From NCBI GenBank assembly GCA_023439545.1, contig JAEXNT010000079.1, positions 1 to 64,000 of the forward strand: a stretch of DNA of 64,000 nucleotides. Direction: 5' to 3'. The notes under the pieces are model-generated. The model was not told the DNA's origin and did not search any database. It worked only from the letters and a program-made list of their open reading frames with translations. Both the position numbers and the translations under genes were made by a program. Within the stretch, counting starts at the first letter, position 1. Each line of letters starts with the position of its first letter. Source of the stretch: Bacillota bacterium (GTDB lineage: Bacteria > Bacillota > Clostridia > Acetivibrionales > DTU013). Positions 54,921-62,756 of the stretch are shown piece after piece.

Positions 54921-55236
54921 AACAAGATTGTCTTGATTTCTATGCAAATAGAAATTGTCAAATATTATTATCTTACTTTATGTCAACTATATCAATCTGA
55001 GATAACTCTATTAAATGTATTGCCTATTTGTTACGTATCCATAATTTGTAGGGCTACATAATATAACCTCCCTGCTTGCTCGTAAATTTGATATATTTAT
55101 ATTTGAATATATGGTAAACAATTGATATCATTAATGCATCCTTGTAAAAAAGTGCGAAAATAGTCGGATATGTAGTATTATGTATCTGCAAACTGTGAAA
55201 ACAGCTAGATATGCATTATTTGCTGCAAACTGGCCA
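54921..55236. other. AT-rich gap with an approximate direct repeat
   Basis: No gene. About 40 bases near 55152-55192 (GTGCGAAAATAGTCGGATAT onward) recur loosely at 55195-55230 (GTGAAAACAGCTAGATATGC onward), both ending TCTGCAAACT or GCTGCAAACT. A clear terminator for the SNF2 gene was not found. Confidence 0.45.
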
Positions 55237-55343
55237 AAAATTCAAGTAGTGGGCGTATATTCGGGTTAAAAGGTGAATTCTTCGTGTAATAATTGCGTCA
55301 AGTTCTTAATTATGTTGACTAAAGCGCCCATTACTTGAATTTT
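55237..55343. repeat. Inverted repeat with 19-base arms
   Basis: AAAATTCAAGTAGTGGGCG (55237-55255) and CGCCCATTACTTGAATTTT (55325-55343) are complementary at 18 of 19 positions around 69 AT-rich bases. Nothing coding lies inside. It could be a small non-autonomous element or a folded RNA. Confidence 0.6.
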
Positions 55344-55364
55344 CGTCCACTTACAAAGTATAAA

Positions 55365-55439
55365 AGCTTCGTATTCTTCATAAAGGACGAACTAGCGGGA
55401 AGACATATTAGCTTCGCACTCTTCATAAAGGACGAACTA
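55365..55439. repeat. Two 30-base direct repeats, 45 bases apart
   Basis: AGCTTCGTATTCTTCATAAA and AGCTTCGCACTCTTCATAAA begin two copies (55365-55394 and 55410-55439), both ending GGACGAACTA, differing at two positions. Only two copies are present and the spacer is short, so this is not a CRISPR array. Confidence 0.6.
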
Positions 55440-55596
55440 ACAGAAAAACGTAACTGCGTGTAATCCATAATATACGTGACTATACTGACGCCTCAGGAAT
55501 GCTATTTTATTATCTTGGAATAAAAATTATGTAAATCATGTTTACTATTAACTTAAGAAAAAATACAAAATTCGGGACACTCCCAGTAGAACATGG

Positions 55597-55864
55597 ATGG
55601 GACAGGGGACGGGGAGCGGTTGTAAGGATGCTTGATGAAGCGACTTAGCGGTACATGGCGAATGCAGTACAAGGTGAGGCAAATCCGCCATGGATGGCGG
55701 ATTTAGCCGAATACGGCAGGCAGGACGCATGGGCGAGCAGCAAATGCAAGGCATTTGCGACCAGCCATGCCGTTAGAGGCGGCCGAATAAAGCAGAGCAT
55801 GAGCCTTGAACCGATCGGAGCTTTCATCCCGCATCCATGTAGCCGCCCCCGTCCCTCTGTTTCA
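55597..55864. mobile_element. MITE-like element with terminal inverted repeats
   Basis: About 268 bases, GC-rich inside an AT-rich gap. The left end (GGGACAGGGGACGGGG, then GCGG, GGATG, TGATGAAG) matches the reverse complement of the right end (TGAAACAGAGGGACGGGG, GCGG, GGATG, GATGAAAG) over about 36 positions. Inside are perfect palindromes (AAATCCGCCATGGATGGCGG and its partner near 55679-55702; AAATGC...GCATTT near 55741). No transposase. The right end abuts the stop codon of the ABC permease. It is probably moved in trans. Confidence 0.6.
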
Positions 55865-55865
55865 C

Positions 55866-57011
55866 TTACACGAACTTCTGCACGTTAGAGGTCCTGGAGA
55901 ATTTATATGCCGAGATCAGCATAAGCGCCAGAGCGAAGGCAAAAAGCACGAACAGATTCAGATATACGCTTGCCATACTGTCTCCCGCCTGCAGCTTCTC
56001 GAGCGCCTCGATGGCCCACCTTTGCGGCATGAAATAACTGAGCTTCCTCATGAATTCCGGCATCATGCCGACCGACCAGAAACAACCGCCAAGCATGCAG
56101 GTAGGCGTCATTATAAGCGAGCTCAGTGTGCTTGCCATATACGAAGAGCCTGAGAAAGCCGTTACGACTAGCCCGATACCTATTGCAACAAGTCCAAACA
56201 TCAGGAGCACTATGAACATCTCCACATCGCCTACGCCTGTATCTATCCGGAAGACATATTTCATGGCCACCTGTATTGTCAGTATCTGTATTACCGATAT
56301 GATAAGACTCGTAACCGCATTGGCAAGTATATACTTCCACGAATTGACGGGCGCCGAGCAGATGCGGTGATACGTACGCATCCTTTTTTCCTTCAGTATG
56401 AGCATTGACGTAAAGCTCGTTCCAAGCATCATGAACATTATGAGAAGCCCGATTGCAGTAATGGTCATATTTTTAGCTACTACCTTGTCTGCCAGCTTGA
56501 CAACGTTCATTATTATTAGTTCATTGTTCATCTGCGCATACATTTTATCAAACATGGTCTTATCGCCGCCGGCCGCAGCCGAAAGCCTGGAAAGCGAATC
56601 GATGTGGCTGTTCAACATTTGTTCGACCCATACCGTAACAGACTGGCCTTTCAGCGATACTACCTCGATAGTCCTGGCCTTTCCGTCATAAACGCTTTTA
56701 CCGAACCCCTCGGGAATGACTACAGCGGCATCCAGCTCGGATTCCAGCAGTTTATTATTGATCTCTTCCTCCGCTAAATCGGATACGGTAAAGCCTTCCT
56801 TCCCCTGCATCACTTGTTTCAGATCCGCCGAAAGCACGCTTTTATCATTGTCGGCCACTCCCACCCTGAGAGCGGAAGTCCCGTTACCGCTGTAAACAAG
56901 CAGTGAAAACACTACTCCAAGCAGCGGCAGGAATATATAAACGATGATGTTGCCTTTTTTCCTGAATGAAACCCTCAGATTATTGGCTATCATAAGCAGA
57001 ATGTTACGCAT
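55866..57011 (-). CDS. ABC-2 type transporter permease (second)
   Basis: 381 residues of the ABC-2 membrane family. ATG 57011 follows GGGGA by 9 bases. One helix near 25-45, a large extracytoplasmic domain (about 46-190: VGVADNDKSVLSADLKQVM, VVIPEGFGKSVYDGKART), then five helices from about 200, with LKEKRMRTYHRICSAPVNSWKYIL between the second and third, as in drug and antibiotic exporters of this class. It overlaps the previous permease gene by 8 bases. Substrate unknown. Confidence 0.87.
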   Translation of the reverse strand: MRNILLMIANNLRVSFRKKGNIIVYIFLPLLGVVFSLLVYSGNGTSALRVGVADNDKSVLSADLKQVMQGKEGFTVSDLAEEEINNKLLESELDAAVVIPEGFGKSVYDGKARTIEVVSLKGQSVTVWVEQMLNSHIDSLSRLSAAAGGDKTMFDKMYAQMNNELIIMNVVKLADKVVAKNMTITAIGLLIMFMMLGTSFTSMLILKEKRMRTYHRICSAPVNSWKYILANAVTSLIISVIQILTIQVAMKYVFRIDTGVGDVEMFIVLLMFGLVAIGIGLVVTAFSGSSYMASTLSSLIMTPTCMLGGCFWSVGMMPEFMRKLSYFMPQRWAIEALEKLQAGDSMASVYLNLFVLFAFALALMLISAYKFSRTSNVQKFV

Positions 57012-58152
57012 ACAATTTCTTCCCCTTTCTTGACAGGAATGCCGAGGCCATGATAAACAGCGCCGCAAGCGACAGGTTTATGATAATTGAACCGGGCATG
57101 GCCGAATAATCACTGTCGTATATGATTTTGAACAGCGCAGTGTTCGTCCAGTTGACCGGAGACATCAATGCAATTTTAGTAAAGAAGCCGCTCATAATGT
57201 CGAGGGGGACATAGGCTCCTCCCAGGAAAGCCAGAAGCGGTATTATGGAATTCAGTATCCCGGATGCGGCGTCACCGCTCCTGAAAACATACGCCATTGC
57301 AACACCCAGGCTAACGGTCATTATGGAATAGGTCAAAAGCACGAGTGCCACAGGCAATAGGTTTTCGCCCCAGTAAGCCTTCAATACGAGCTTGCTGAAC
57401 AGTATGACCGCCAATGCCTGAACGACTGTAACGGATATACAACCTATGACCTTGCCCGTTAGTAATTCATAACCTCTGACCGGAGCACACAGCATCCTGG
57501 CCGCGGTCCTCTGCTCCATTTCGCTGCGGATGGCCCAAAAACCCGTCAGAGACGCATACAAAAGTATCAGGGTAAGCATGGTTACGGCATAGTAATCGAG
57601 CGAGCCGGGCTGGCGCTTTTTATCGAGAGACCTCGATTCAACGTATTTTGCAGTCCCATCGAACTCAGTTATCTCCGGTCTTGCCAATGCCGCCGGATTG
57701 ACCGCAGCTATGGCAGCTATGGAATCATAGGACTTGATGAAGCTGTTCAATGAAGACTCCAGAAGCGATGCGTCGAAGCTCCTTCTTTCATTTTTGTAAA
57801 GCTCGAATTGAAGCGGGTTTTCCGTTACCTTCAGGTAAGCCGAATAAGCGCTGTTTTCAATGCCTGTTTTACCAGCCGCTTCATCGGTGGTCTCCTCAAA
57901 CTTTATCCCGAGTTCGTCGGACATGCCTTTGAGAAAACCGTCGAATGCTCCTTTGAAATCCTTATCCTCTGTTACTTTATCCGTATACAACACTTTCACT
58001 TCACCCAAATCAATGGTATTGCTGAAAACACCGCTGAAAGCCGCGCCCAATATGGCGATAAGAACGATCGGGAAAAGGACCATCATGGCGTTTGCTTTGA
58101 AATTGCGTATATTCTGCTTGAATTCTTTAGTTATGATCGTCAAAATTCTCAT
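57004..58152 (-). CDS. ABC-2 type transporter permease (first)
   Basis: 382 residues, same architecture as its neighbour: an N-terminal helix (NAMMVLFPIVLIAILGAAFSG), an extracytoplasmic domain of about 150 residues, and five C-terminal helices with IRSEMEQRTAARMLCAPVRGYELL. The two permeases share fold but little sequence, so the exporter is likely a heterodimer. It begins 12 bases after the ATPase gene stop. Confidence 0.87.
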   Translation of the reverse strand: MRILTIITKEFKQNIRNFKANAMMVLFPIVLIAILGAAFSGVFSNTIDLGEVKVLYTDKVTEDKDFKGAFDGFLKGMSDELGIKFEETTDEAAGKTGIENSAYSAYLKVTENPLQFELYKNERRSFDASLLESSLNSFIKSYDSIAAIAAVNPAALARPEITEFDGTAKYVESRSLDKKRQPGSLDYYAVTMLTLILLYASLTGFWAIRSEMEQRTAARMLCAPVRGYELLTGKVIGCISVTVVQALAVILFSKLVLKAYWGENLLPVALVLLTYSIMTVSLGVAMAYVFRSGDAASGILNSIIPLLAFLGGAYVPLDIMSGFFTKIALMSPVNWTNTALFKIIYDSDYSAMPGSIIINLSLAALFIMASAFLSRKGKKLYA

Positions 58153-58163
58153 GTCCGTCCCCC

Positions 58164-59102
58164 CTAATCCCGTAGCCTTCTACCCGTCAGCGACAGGAAA
58201 ACTGTTTCAAGGTCGGGCGTCTTGCTCTCCACACTCTTGATGGAGATCCTATTGGAAGTGAAATAGTTTATTACGGCATCCAGATTGTTGACCTCCCGGG
58301 AGCTCGAGATCTTAACTGTGCTGTCCTCGATTTCAACATCTTCAACTCCGCGTATCTCTTTTATTTTCTCTTCTCTGACCTTGGATATCGAGTCCGTTAC
58401 AGTAACCAATACTATATCCTTGTCGGTGATAAGGTTCTTGAGTTCGTCGCAGGCGCCCAGGGCGATTACCTTGCCATGGTCCATTATCGCAATACGCGTG
58501 CAGATTTCCTCGACTTCCTCCATGTAATGGCTCGTGTATATTACCGTACAGCCGAGCTCATTCAGTTTCTTGACCGACTGCAGTATATGGTTCCTCGATT
58601 GCGGATCGATGCCTACCGTAGGCTCATCCATAATGATGAGTTTCGGTTTGTGTGCAATCGCACAGGCAATGTTCAGGCGGCGCTTCATACCTCCCGAAAA
58701 GCTCTTGGGATAACTTTTCACCTTTTCGGACAAACCGGTGAATTCGAGCGCTTCCATTGCAGCCTTGTCGAGATCCTTTCCGCGGAGTCCGTAGAGACTT
58801 GCAAAAAACTTAACATTTTCAAGGCATGTAAGATCTTCGTAAATCGCTATATCCTGGGGCACTATGCCTATATTGCTCCTCGTGGTCATGCTTTCCTTTT
58901 TTACGTCGCTGCCGAGAATACCGATCGAACCCTTGTCAATCGAAAGAAGCCCTATGATCATGTTGATAGCGGTGCTCTTCCCGGCCCCATTGGGTCCGAG
59001 CAGTCCGAAGATCTCACCCTGCTCTATGCTGAGCGACATTTTGTCAACGGCAGTTATGTCTCCGAAATTTTTTATTACCTGTTCAAGTTTTACAATACTC
59101 AT
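58164..59102 (-). CDS. ABC transporter ATP-binding protein
   Basis: 312 residues. GAGGTG 5 bases before ATG 59102. Walker [18 protein letters not shown] near 40, Q-loop [15 protein letters not shown], signature [17 protein letters not shown], Walker [18 protein letters not shown] and H-loop [11 protein letters not shown] are all intact. The C-terminal 80 residues form the accessory domain common in drug-export (DrrA/CcmA-like) ATPases. It drives the two permeases downstream. Confidence 0.95.
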   Translation of the reverse strand: MSIVKLEQVIKNFGDITAVDKMSLSIEQGEIFGLLGPNGAGKSTAINMIIGLLSIDKGSIGILGSDVKKESMTTRSNIGIVPQDIAIYEDLTCLENVKFFASLYGLRGKDLDKAAMEALEFTGLSEKVKSYPKSFSGGMKRRLNIACAIAHKPKLIIMDEPTVGIDPQSRNHILQSVKKLNELGCTVIYTSHYMEEVEEICTRIAIMDHGKVIALGACDELKNLITDKDIVLVTVTDSISKVREEKIKEIRGVEDVEIEDSTVKISSSREVNNLDAVINYFTSNRISIKSVESKTPDLETVFLSLTGRRLRD

Positions 59103-59145
59103 AACAACACCTCTGAAATACATTTGATTCGTTTTTACATACTAA

Positions 59146-59190
59146 TAATAAAAAAAACGGAGGCCATCCGTTAGTACGGAAGGTCACCGT
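59146..59190 (-). terminator. Terminator after the response regulator gene
   Basis: On the minus strand a 14-bp stem with three mismatches (59190-59177 against 59170-59157) is followed by a run of eight or more T. It separates the two-component genes from the ABC exporter, so the exporter should have its own promoter in the 40 bases around 59110-59150, which was not clearly found. Confidence 0.65.
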
Positions 59191-59272
59191 TTCACATGAC
59201 TTTAGTAATATACGAAAGTAATATGCGCTTATTTGAAGGAGCTCCAACAGGAACGATACCCGCCGTATGTAC

Positions 59273-59914
59273 CTATTCGGCGTCTCTTTTTTCACCCGTA
59301 AGGTAGTATATGGCAATCTGCGTCCTGTGTTCAAGCCCGGTCTTGTCGAGTATGCCGGAAATATAGTTTTTGACCGTCCCCTCGGACATGAACAGCTTTG
59401 CGGCTATCTCCCTGTTTGACAGGCCTTTTGCGATCAATGTCACTATCTCGGACTCACGTTCGGTCAGAAGCCCTTCGGGAATATTGCTTTTCCTGCCCGC
59501 GGACAACTCGTTTCTTATTGTATCCATCACTACGTCCTGCATTACAGTGCCGCCTTCGTGAACGATACGTATGGCGTCCATGATGCGCGACGGCGCGCTG
59601 CCCTTGAGCAGGTACCCTTTAGCTCCGTTCTTTACTGCGTTTACGATAAAATCGTCATCGTCGAAGGTCGTCAGGATCAGAGGCTTTGTTTCAGACTTCT
59701 GAGATATCTCCCGCGCTGCCTGAAGGCCGTCCAATACGGGCATTCTGACGTCAAGAAGCGCGACGTCCACCTTTTCCCTGCAGCAGTAATCGACTGCCTT
59801 AAGCCCGTTCTCGACACAGGCCGCTACCTCGAACCTGTCGTCCGACTGAAGTATGATCTTCATACCTTCTCTTATGAGCGCATCATCATCTGCTATCAAA
59901 ATCCTGATAGACAT
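59273..59914 (-). CDS. NarL/LuxR-type response regulator
   Basis: 213 residues. Receiver domain with the acidic pocket IADDDALIREG, phosphoacceptor Asp in VALLDVRMPVLDG (near 54), Thr in LTTFDDDDF and Lys in GYLLKGSAP. The LuxR-type HTH (about 145-205) has LLTERESEIVTLIAKGLSNREIAAKLFMSEGTVKNYI. It lies 3 bases after the kinase gene and just upstream of the ABC exporter, its probable target. Confidence 0.95.
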   Translation of the reverse strand: MSIRILIADDDALIREGMKIILQSDDRFEVAACVENGLKAVDYCCREKVDVALLDVRMPVLDGLQAAREISQKSETKPLILTTFDDDDFIVNAVKNGAKGYLLKGSAPSRIMDAIRIVHEGGTVMQDVVMDTIRNELSAGRKSNIPEGLLTERESEIVTLIAKGLSNREIAAKLFMSEGTVKNYISGILDKTGLEHRTQIAIYYLTGEKRDAE

Positions 59915-59917
59915 ATT

Positions 59918-61198
59918 TCAATCCTCCGTTTTGCCCCCGATTGACGCAGCCGCGGCTTCTCCCGCAGCGCTGCCATGCGTCTGCGGCTTAACATTATGCT
60001 CTTGTGGCACGGCGCTATGCTCCCGCTGCGTGCTACCGTGCTCTTGCGGCATACCGTTATGTGCCTGCGACACGGCTCCATGCATGTGCGGCGCTGCCAC
60101 CGCCGGAAGGAGCGTGATCACCGAAAAACCGTTGGAACCGTCCAAAATCAACTTCCCTCCTGCGTTTTCCGTTCTTTCCTCCATACCGGCCAAACCAAGC
60201 CCTTTCTTAATTGAAAGAGCGCCTTTTCCATTATCGTGCACCTCTGCCTTGATCAGCTTGCTAAGCACCTCGAGTCTTACGTTTATATGCGTTGCAGCCG
60301 AGTATTTAAGCGCGTTCGTCAAAGCTTCCCTTACGTTATCGATGATAATTTTCCATTGTATGTGCGATATCACATCAAGACTGCCCTGGTATGAAAAATT
60401 TGTCCTGATGCCGTTATTCAGGGAAAACTCCTCAAGCACCAGCTTGAGCCGGTTAATACCCAACTGTTCGGTCGCAGGTTTAATTTCCCTGAGTGTAGAA
60501 CGTATGCTTTCCATGCCTTCCTTAAGATTGTCGGCCACAGTGCCGACCATTTGCGATGCCTTCCCGATATCCTTTTCCATGATCAGACCTGCCGCCTCGA
60601 GCTGGATAATGCTCCCGGCAAGCGTATGTCCGACCTTGTCATGGATCTTCTGGGCCAGGCTGTTACGCTCCTCTATCTGCGAAAGGTATCGCAGCTGGGC
60701 TTCATACTCGTTTCCCGCATCGAGCCTGCCAACCAGAATTTCATTCCTGTCGCGCAATTCTTCATTGGCCTTCTTCAATACTGCCAGCGAATCGTAGTAT
60801 CTTTTCGAAACCATGAATACAAGCCAGCCCAACAGGCCGAACCCGGCGTATTCCGCCAGAAGATCGTTATAACAAAAAAATCCGGGAAGGCTGATGAAAA
60901 GCAGGAACACATTACTGTTTTCAATGTAGTATGAAACAAATTCGAGGATGTCTACGCTGATAAGCAGAATAAAAAGCGGGTTTACGGAAACCGCGGAATA
61001 TATGAGGACAGCAGTGGATAACAGGCGTGAAGCCTTTCTGACAATGGCATTTTTGAAAATATACGATACCATGCAGGTTGAGACATATGCAAGTATCATG
61101 AGTATGACCAGGGAGATGTCTTTCATATCCCCCCTGATATAGCTCAAAATGCAGTACAGCAAAATGATCATTCTGGCGCCGATCATCCAATTATCCAT
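59918..61198 (-). CDS. NarL-type sensor histidine kinase with a histidine heptad-repeat tail
   Basis: 426 residues. Five or six transmembrane helices fill the first 140 residues with almost no external domain, then a coiled coil, the HisKA_3 box with the phospho-His in SLAQKIHDKVGHTLAG and the ATPase domain (NVREALTNALKYS, VHDNGKG, GLGLAGMEERTENAGG). The last 62 residues are unusual: histidines at 373, 380, 387, 394, 401 and 408 repeat every seven residues in a Gln/Glu/Pro/Ser context (for example MPQEHGSTQREHS), encoded by 21-base DNA repeats. Such a tail could bind metal. GAGGT lies 4 bases before the ATG. Confidence 0.92.
   Translation of the reverse strand: MDNWMIGARMIILLYCILSYIRGDMKDISLVILMILAYVSTCMVSYIFKNAIVRKASRLLSTAVLIYSAVSVNPLFILLISVDILEFVSYYIENSNVFLLFISLPGFFCYNDLLAEYAGFGLLGWLVFMVSKRYYDSLAVLKKANEELRDRNEILVGRLDAGNEYEAQLRYLSQIEERNSLAQKIHDKVGHTLAGSIIQLEAAGLIMEKDIGKASQMVGTVADNLKEGMESIRSTLREIKPATEQLGINRLKLVLEEFSLNNGIRTNFSYQGSLDVISHIQWKIIIDNVREALTNALKYSAATHINVRLEVLSKLIKAEVHDNGKGALSIKKGLGLAGMEERTENAGGKLILDGSNGFSVITLLPAVAAPHMHGAVSQAHNGMPQEHGSTQREHSAVPQEHNVKPQTHGSAAGEAAAASIGGKTED
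59966..60095 (-). repeat. 21-base tandem repeats encoding the histidine tail
   Basis: About six imperfect copies of a 21-base unit (on the plus strand of the form GGCATACCGTTATGCTCTTG plus one base) lie in the 3' end of the kinase gene. Each gives one His per seven residues. The repeat number may vary between strains by slippage. Confidence 0.7.
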
Positions 61199-61210
61199 AT
61201 GACCTCACAA

Positions 61211-61268
61211 TGAAACGCAGGGACGGTTCTTTTGTTCCACTTGAAACGCAGGGACGGTTCTTTTGTTT
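61211..61268. repeat. Tandem pair of GGGACGG-type repeats
   Basis: TGAAACGCAGGGACGGTTCT followed by TTTGTTC is present twice (61211-61237 and 61242-61268), 31 bases apart. The start TGAAACGCAGGGACGG resembles the right end of the MITE-like element at 55.6-55.9 kb. The pair lies upstream of the kinase gene. Confidence 0.6.
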
Positions 61269-61513
61269 CGCTTTTGAAGCAGCTGAGCCCATCCCTGCCA
61301 AATAGCCAAAAACATAACAAAAACTTTTACGAGAAAAGTTCCAGAAGCGAGCAGTACAAGGAAGATGAAGCGTGAAAACCGCAGCGTATTTCTAATATGT
61401 GAGGATTTTCGCGACTGAAATCTGACAATATATTTCGCCTACGGCGAAATGTTTCATTAACGTAACATTTCTACGTAGTAGAAATCTCTTGTAATGCGAC
61501 GCTTATGGGACTT
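61269..61513 (-). terminator. Hairpins downstream of the aminopeptidase gene
   Basis: On the minus strand AACTTTTCTCGTAAAAGTT (61340-61322) is followed by TTTGTTATGTTTTT, a likely terminator. Further stems are ATTTCGCC/GGCGAAAT near 61434-61452 and ATTTCTAC/GTAGAAAT near 61468-61486. No gene lies in this stretch. Confidence 0.55.
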
Positions 61514-62629
61514 TTACTTCAAATTCTCCGGGTTAAGGACCTGCAATTCCTTAGGCACGAACAGGCCGTCCTTCCTGACGAGCGTGTCGTCAAACCAGAT
61601 CTCCCCTCCGCCGTACTCAGGCCTCTGGATATATACCAGATCCCAGTGTATGGCGGACTTGTTGCCGTTATTGCAGGAATCATAGCAGCAGCCGGGTGTA
61701 AAGTGTATGCTGCCTTTTATCTTCTCATCGAAAAGCGTATCCTTCATCGGTTTTTCGATATAGGGATTGAACCCGAATGAGAATTCGCCCACATACCTGG
61801 CGCCTTCATCGGTATCCAGAACAGTATTGATCTTCGCGGTATCGTTGGCCGACGCATTCACAATTTTACCGTCTTTAAAATCGAGCACGATACTTTCGTA
61901 GGTATACCCCTGGTACTTAGACGGCGTATTATAGCTGATCCTGCCGTTAACCGAGGCTTTCACAGGCGCGGTGTAAACCTCGCCGTCCGGGATGTTCCTG
62001 TGACCGTCGCATTTGACCGCCGGCAGTCCCTTTATCGAGAAGCTCAGGTCTGTACCCTTGCCGACTATGTGAACCTTGTCGGTCCTGTTCATCAAATCGA
62101 CCAGCCCGTCCATGGCCTTTGACATCCTGTCGTAATCCATGTTACAGACGTCAAAATAGAAATCCTCGAAAGCCTCGGTAGACATCTCTGCCATCTGCGC
62201 CATAGCGCTGTTGGGATACCTGAGTATGACCCATTTCGTATGCTCGACGCGCTGCTCCGAATGCACGGGCTTGTTGAAAAGGGTGCTGTAAAGCTTCATT
62301 TTATCCTCGGGCACGTCGCCTAGCTCGTTTGAATTGTCTGCATACCTGATGCCGATGTAAGCATCCATCTCTTTCATCCTGGCAAGCTCGAAATCGGCCA
62401 TAAGCCTTATCTGTGCCTCGTTGCAGCCATTGAGCAGGGCGCGGGTGATCTCGTCATTTTTTACTGTAACGAAGGGTATCCCTCCCGCTTTGTACACTTC
62501 GGCTACTAGCGCTTTGGTCAGCGGAAGCTCGAAGCCCTTGGTCTCGATCAAAACCTTATCTCCAGGCTTCACATCGCAGGAGTAGTTGACAAGATTCCTT
62601 GCCAGTATTGTAATTCGCTGGTCCGTCAT
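61514..62629 (-). CDS. M29-family aminopeptidase
   Basis: 371 residues. ATG 62629 follows AAGGT by 8 bases. The M29 (AmpS/AmpT) fold is recognised by MTDQRITILARNLVNYSCDVKPGDKVLIE at the start, YPNSAMAQMAEMSTEAFEDFYFDVC in the middle and the metal ligands in NIPDGEVYTAPVK, GFNPYIEKP, HFTPG and AIHWDLVYIQ toward the end. It removes N-terminal residues from peptides in the cytoplasm. It follows pepF on the same strand; the pair would finish peptide breakdown. Confidence 0.93.
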   Translation of the reverse strand: MTDQRITILARNLVNYSCDVKPGDKVLIETKGFELPLTKALVAEVYKAGGIPFVTVKNDEITRALLNGCNEAQIRLMADFELARMKEMDAYIGIRYADNSNELGDVPEDKMKLYSTLFNKPVHSEQRVEHTKWVILRYPNSAMAQMAEMSTEAFEDFYFDVCNMDYDRMSKAMDGLVDLMNRTDKVHIVGKGTDLSFSIKGLPAVKCDGHRNIPDGEVYTAPVKASVNGRISYNTPSKYQGYTYESIVLDFKDGKIVNASANDTAKINTVLDTDEGARYVGEFSFGFNPYIEKPMKDTLFDEKIKGSIHFTPGCCYDSCNNGNKSAIHWDLVYIQRPEYGGGEIWFDDTLVRKDGLFVPKELQVLNPENLK

Positions 62630-62716
62630 ATGCTTTACCTTCTTTTCTGTTAGTTGTAATTGATATACCATCCGGCAGTCCCGGATCAATGCCATATTTT
62701 ACAGAGATTGAAGCTG

Positions 62717-62732
62717 ACCGCACCGGTGCGGT
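62717..62732. repeat. 16-base perfect palindrome
   Basis: ACCGCACCGGTGCGGT is fully self-complementary, between the end of pepF and the start of the aminopeptidase gene. There is no U-run, so it is more likely a protein-binding site or processing signal than a terminator. Confidence 0.45.
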
Positions 62733-62756
62733 ACGGAATAACCCCGCCCCTGCTCC

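Noticed and set aside
55365..55439. CRISPR array
   Set aside because: Only two repeat copies with a 15-base spacer and two mismatches, and no cas gene.
55655..55888. Open frame of 77 codons inside the MITE-like element
   Set aside because: No ribosome binding site, the frame crosses palindromes, and it runs into the opposite-strand permease gene.
62717..62732. Palindrome as terminator of pepF
   Set aside because: No T-run follows on either strand, so it was kept only as a palindrome.
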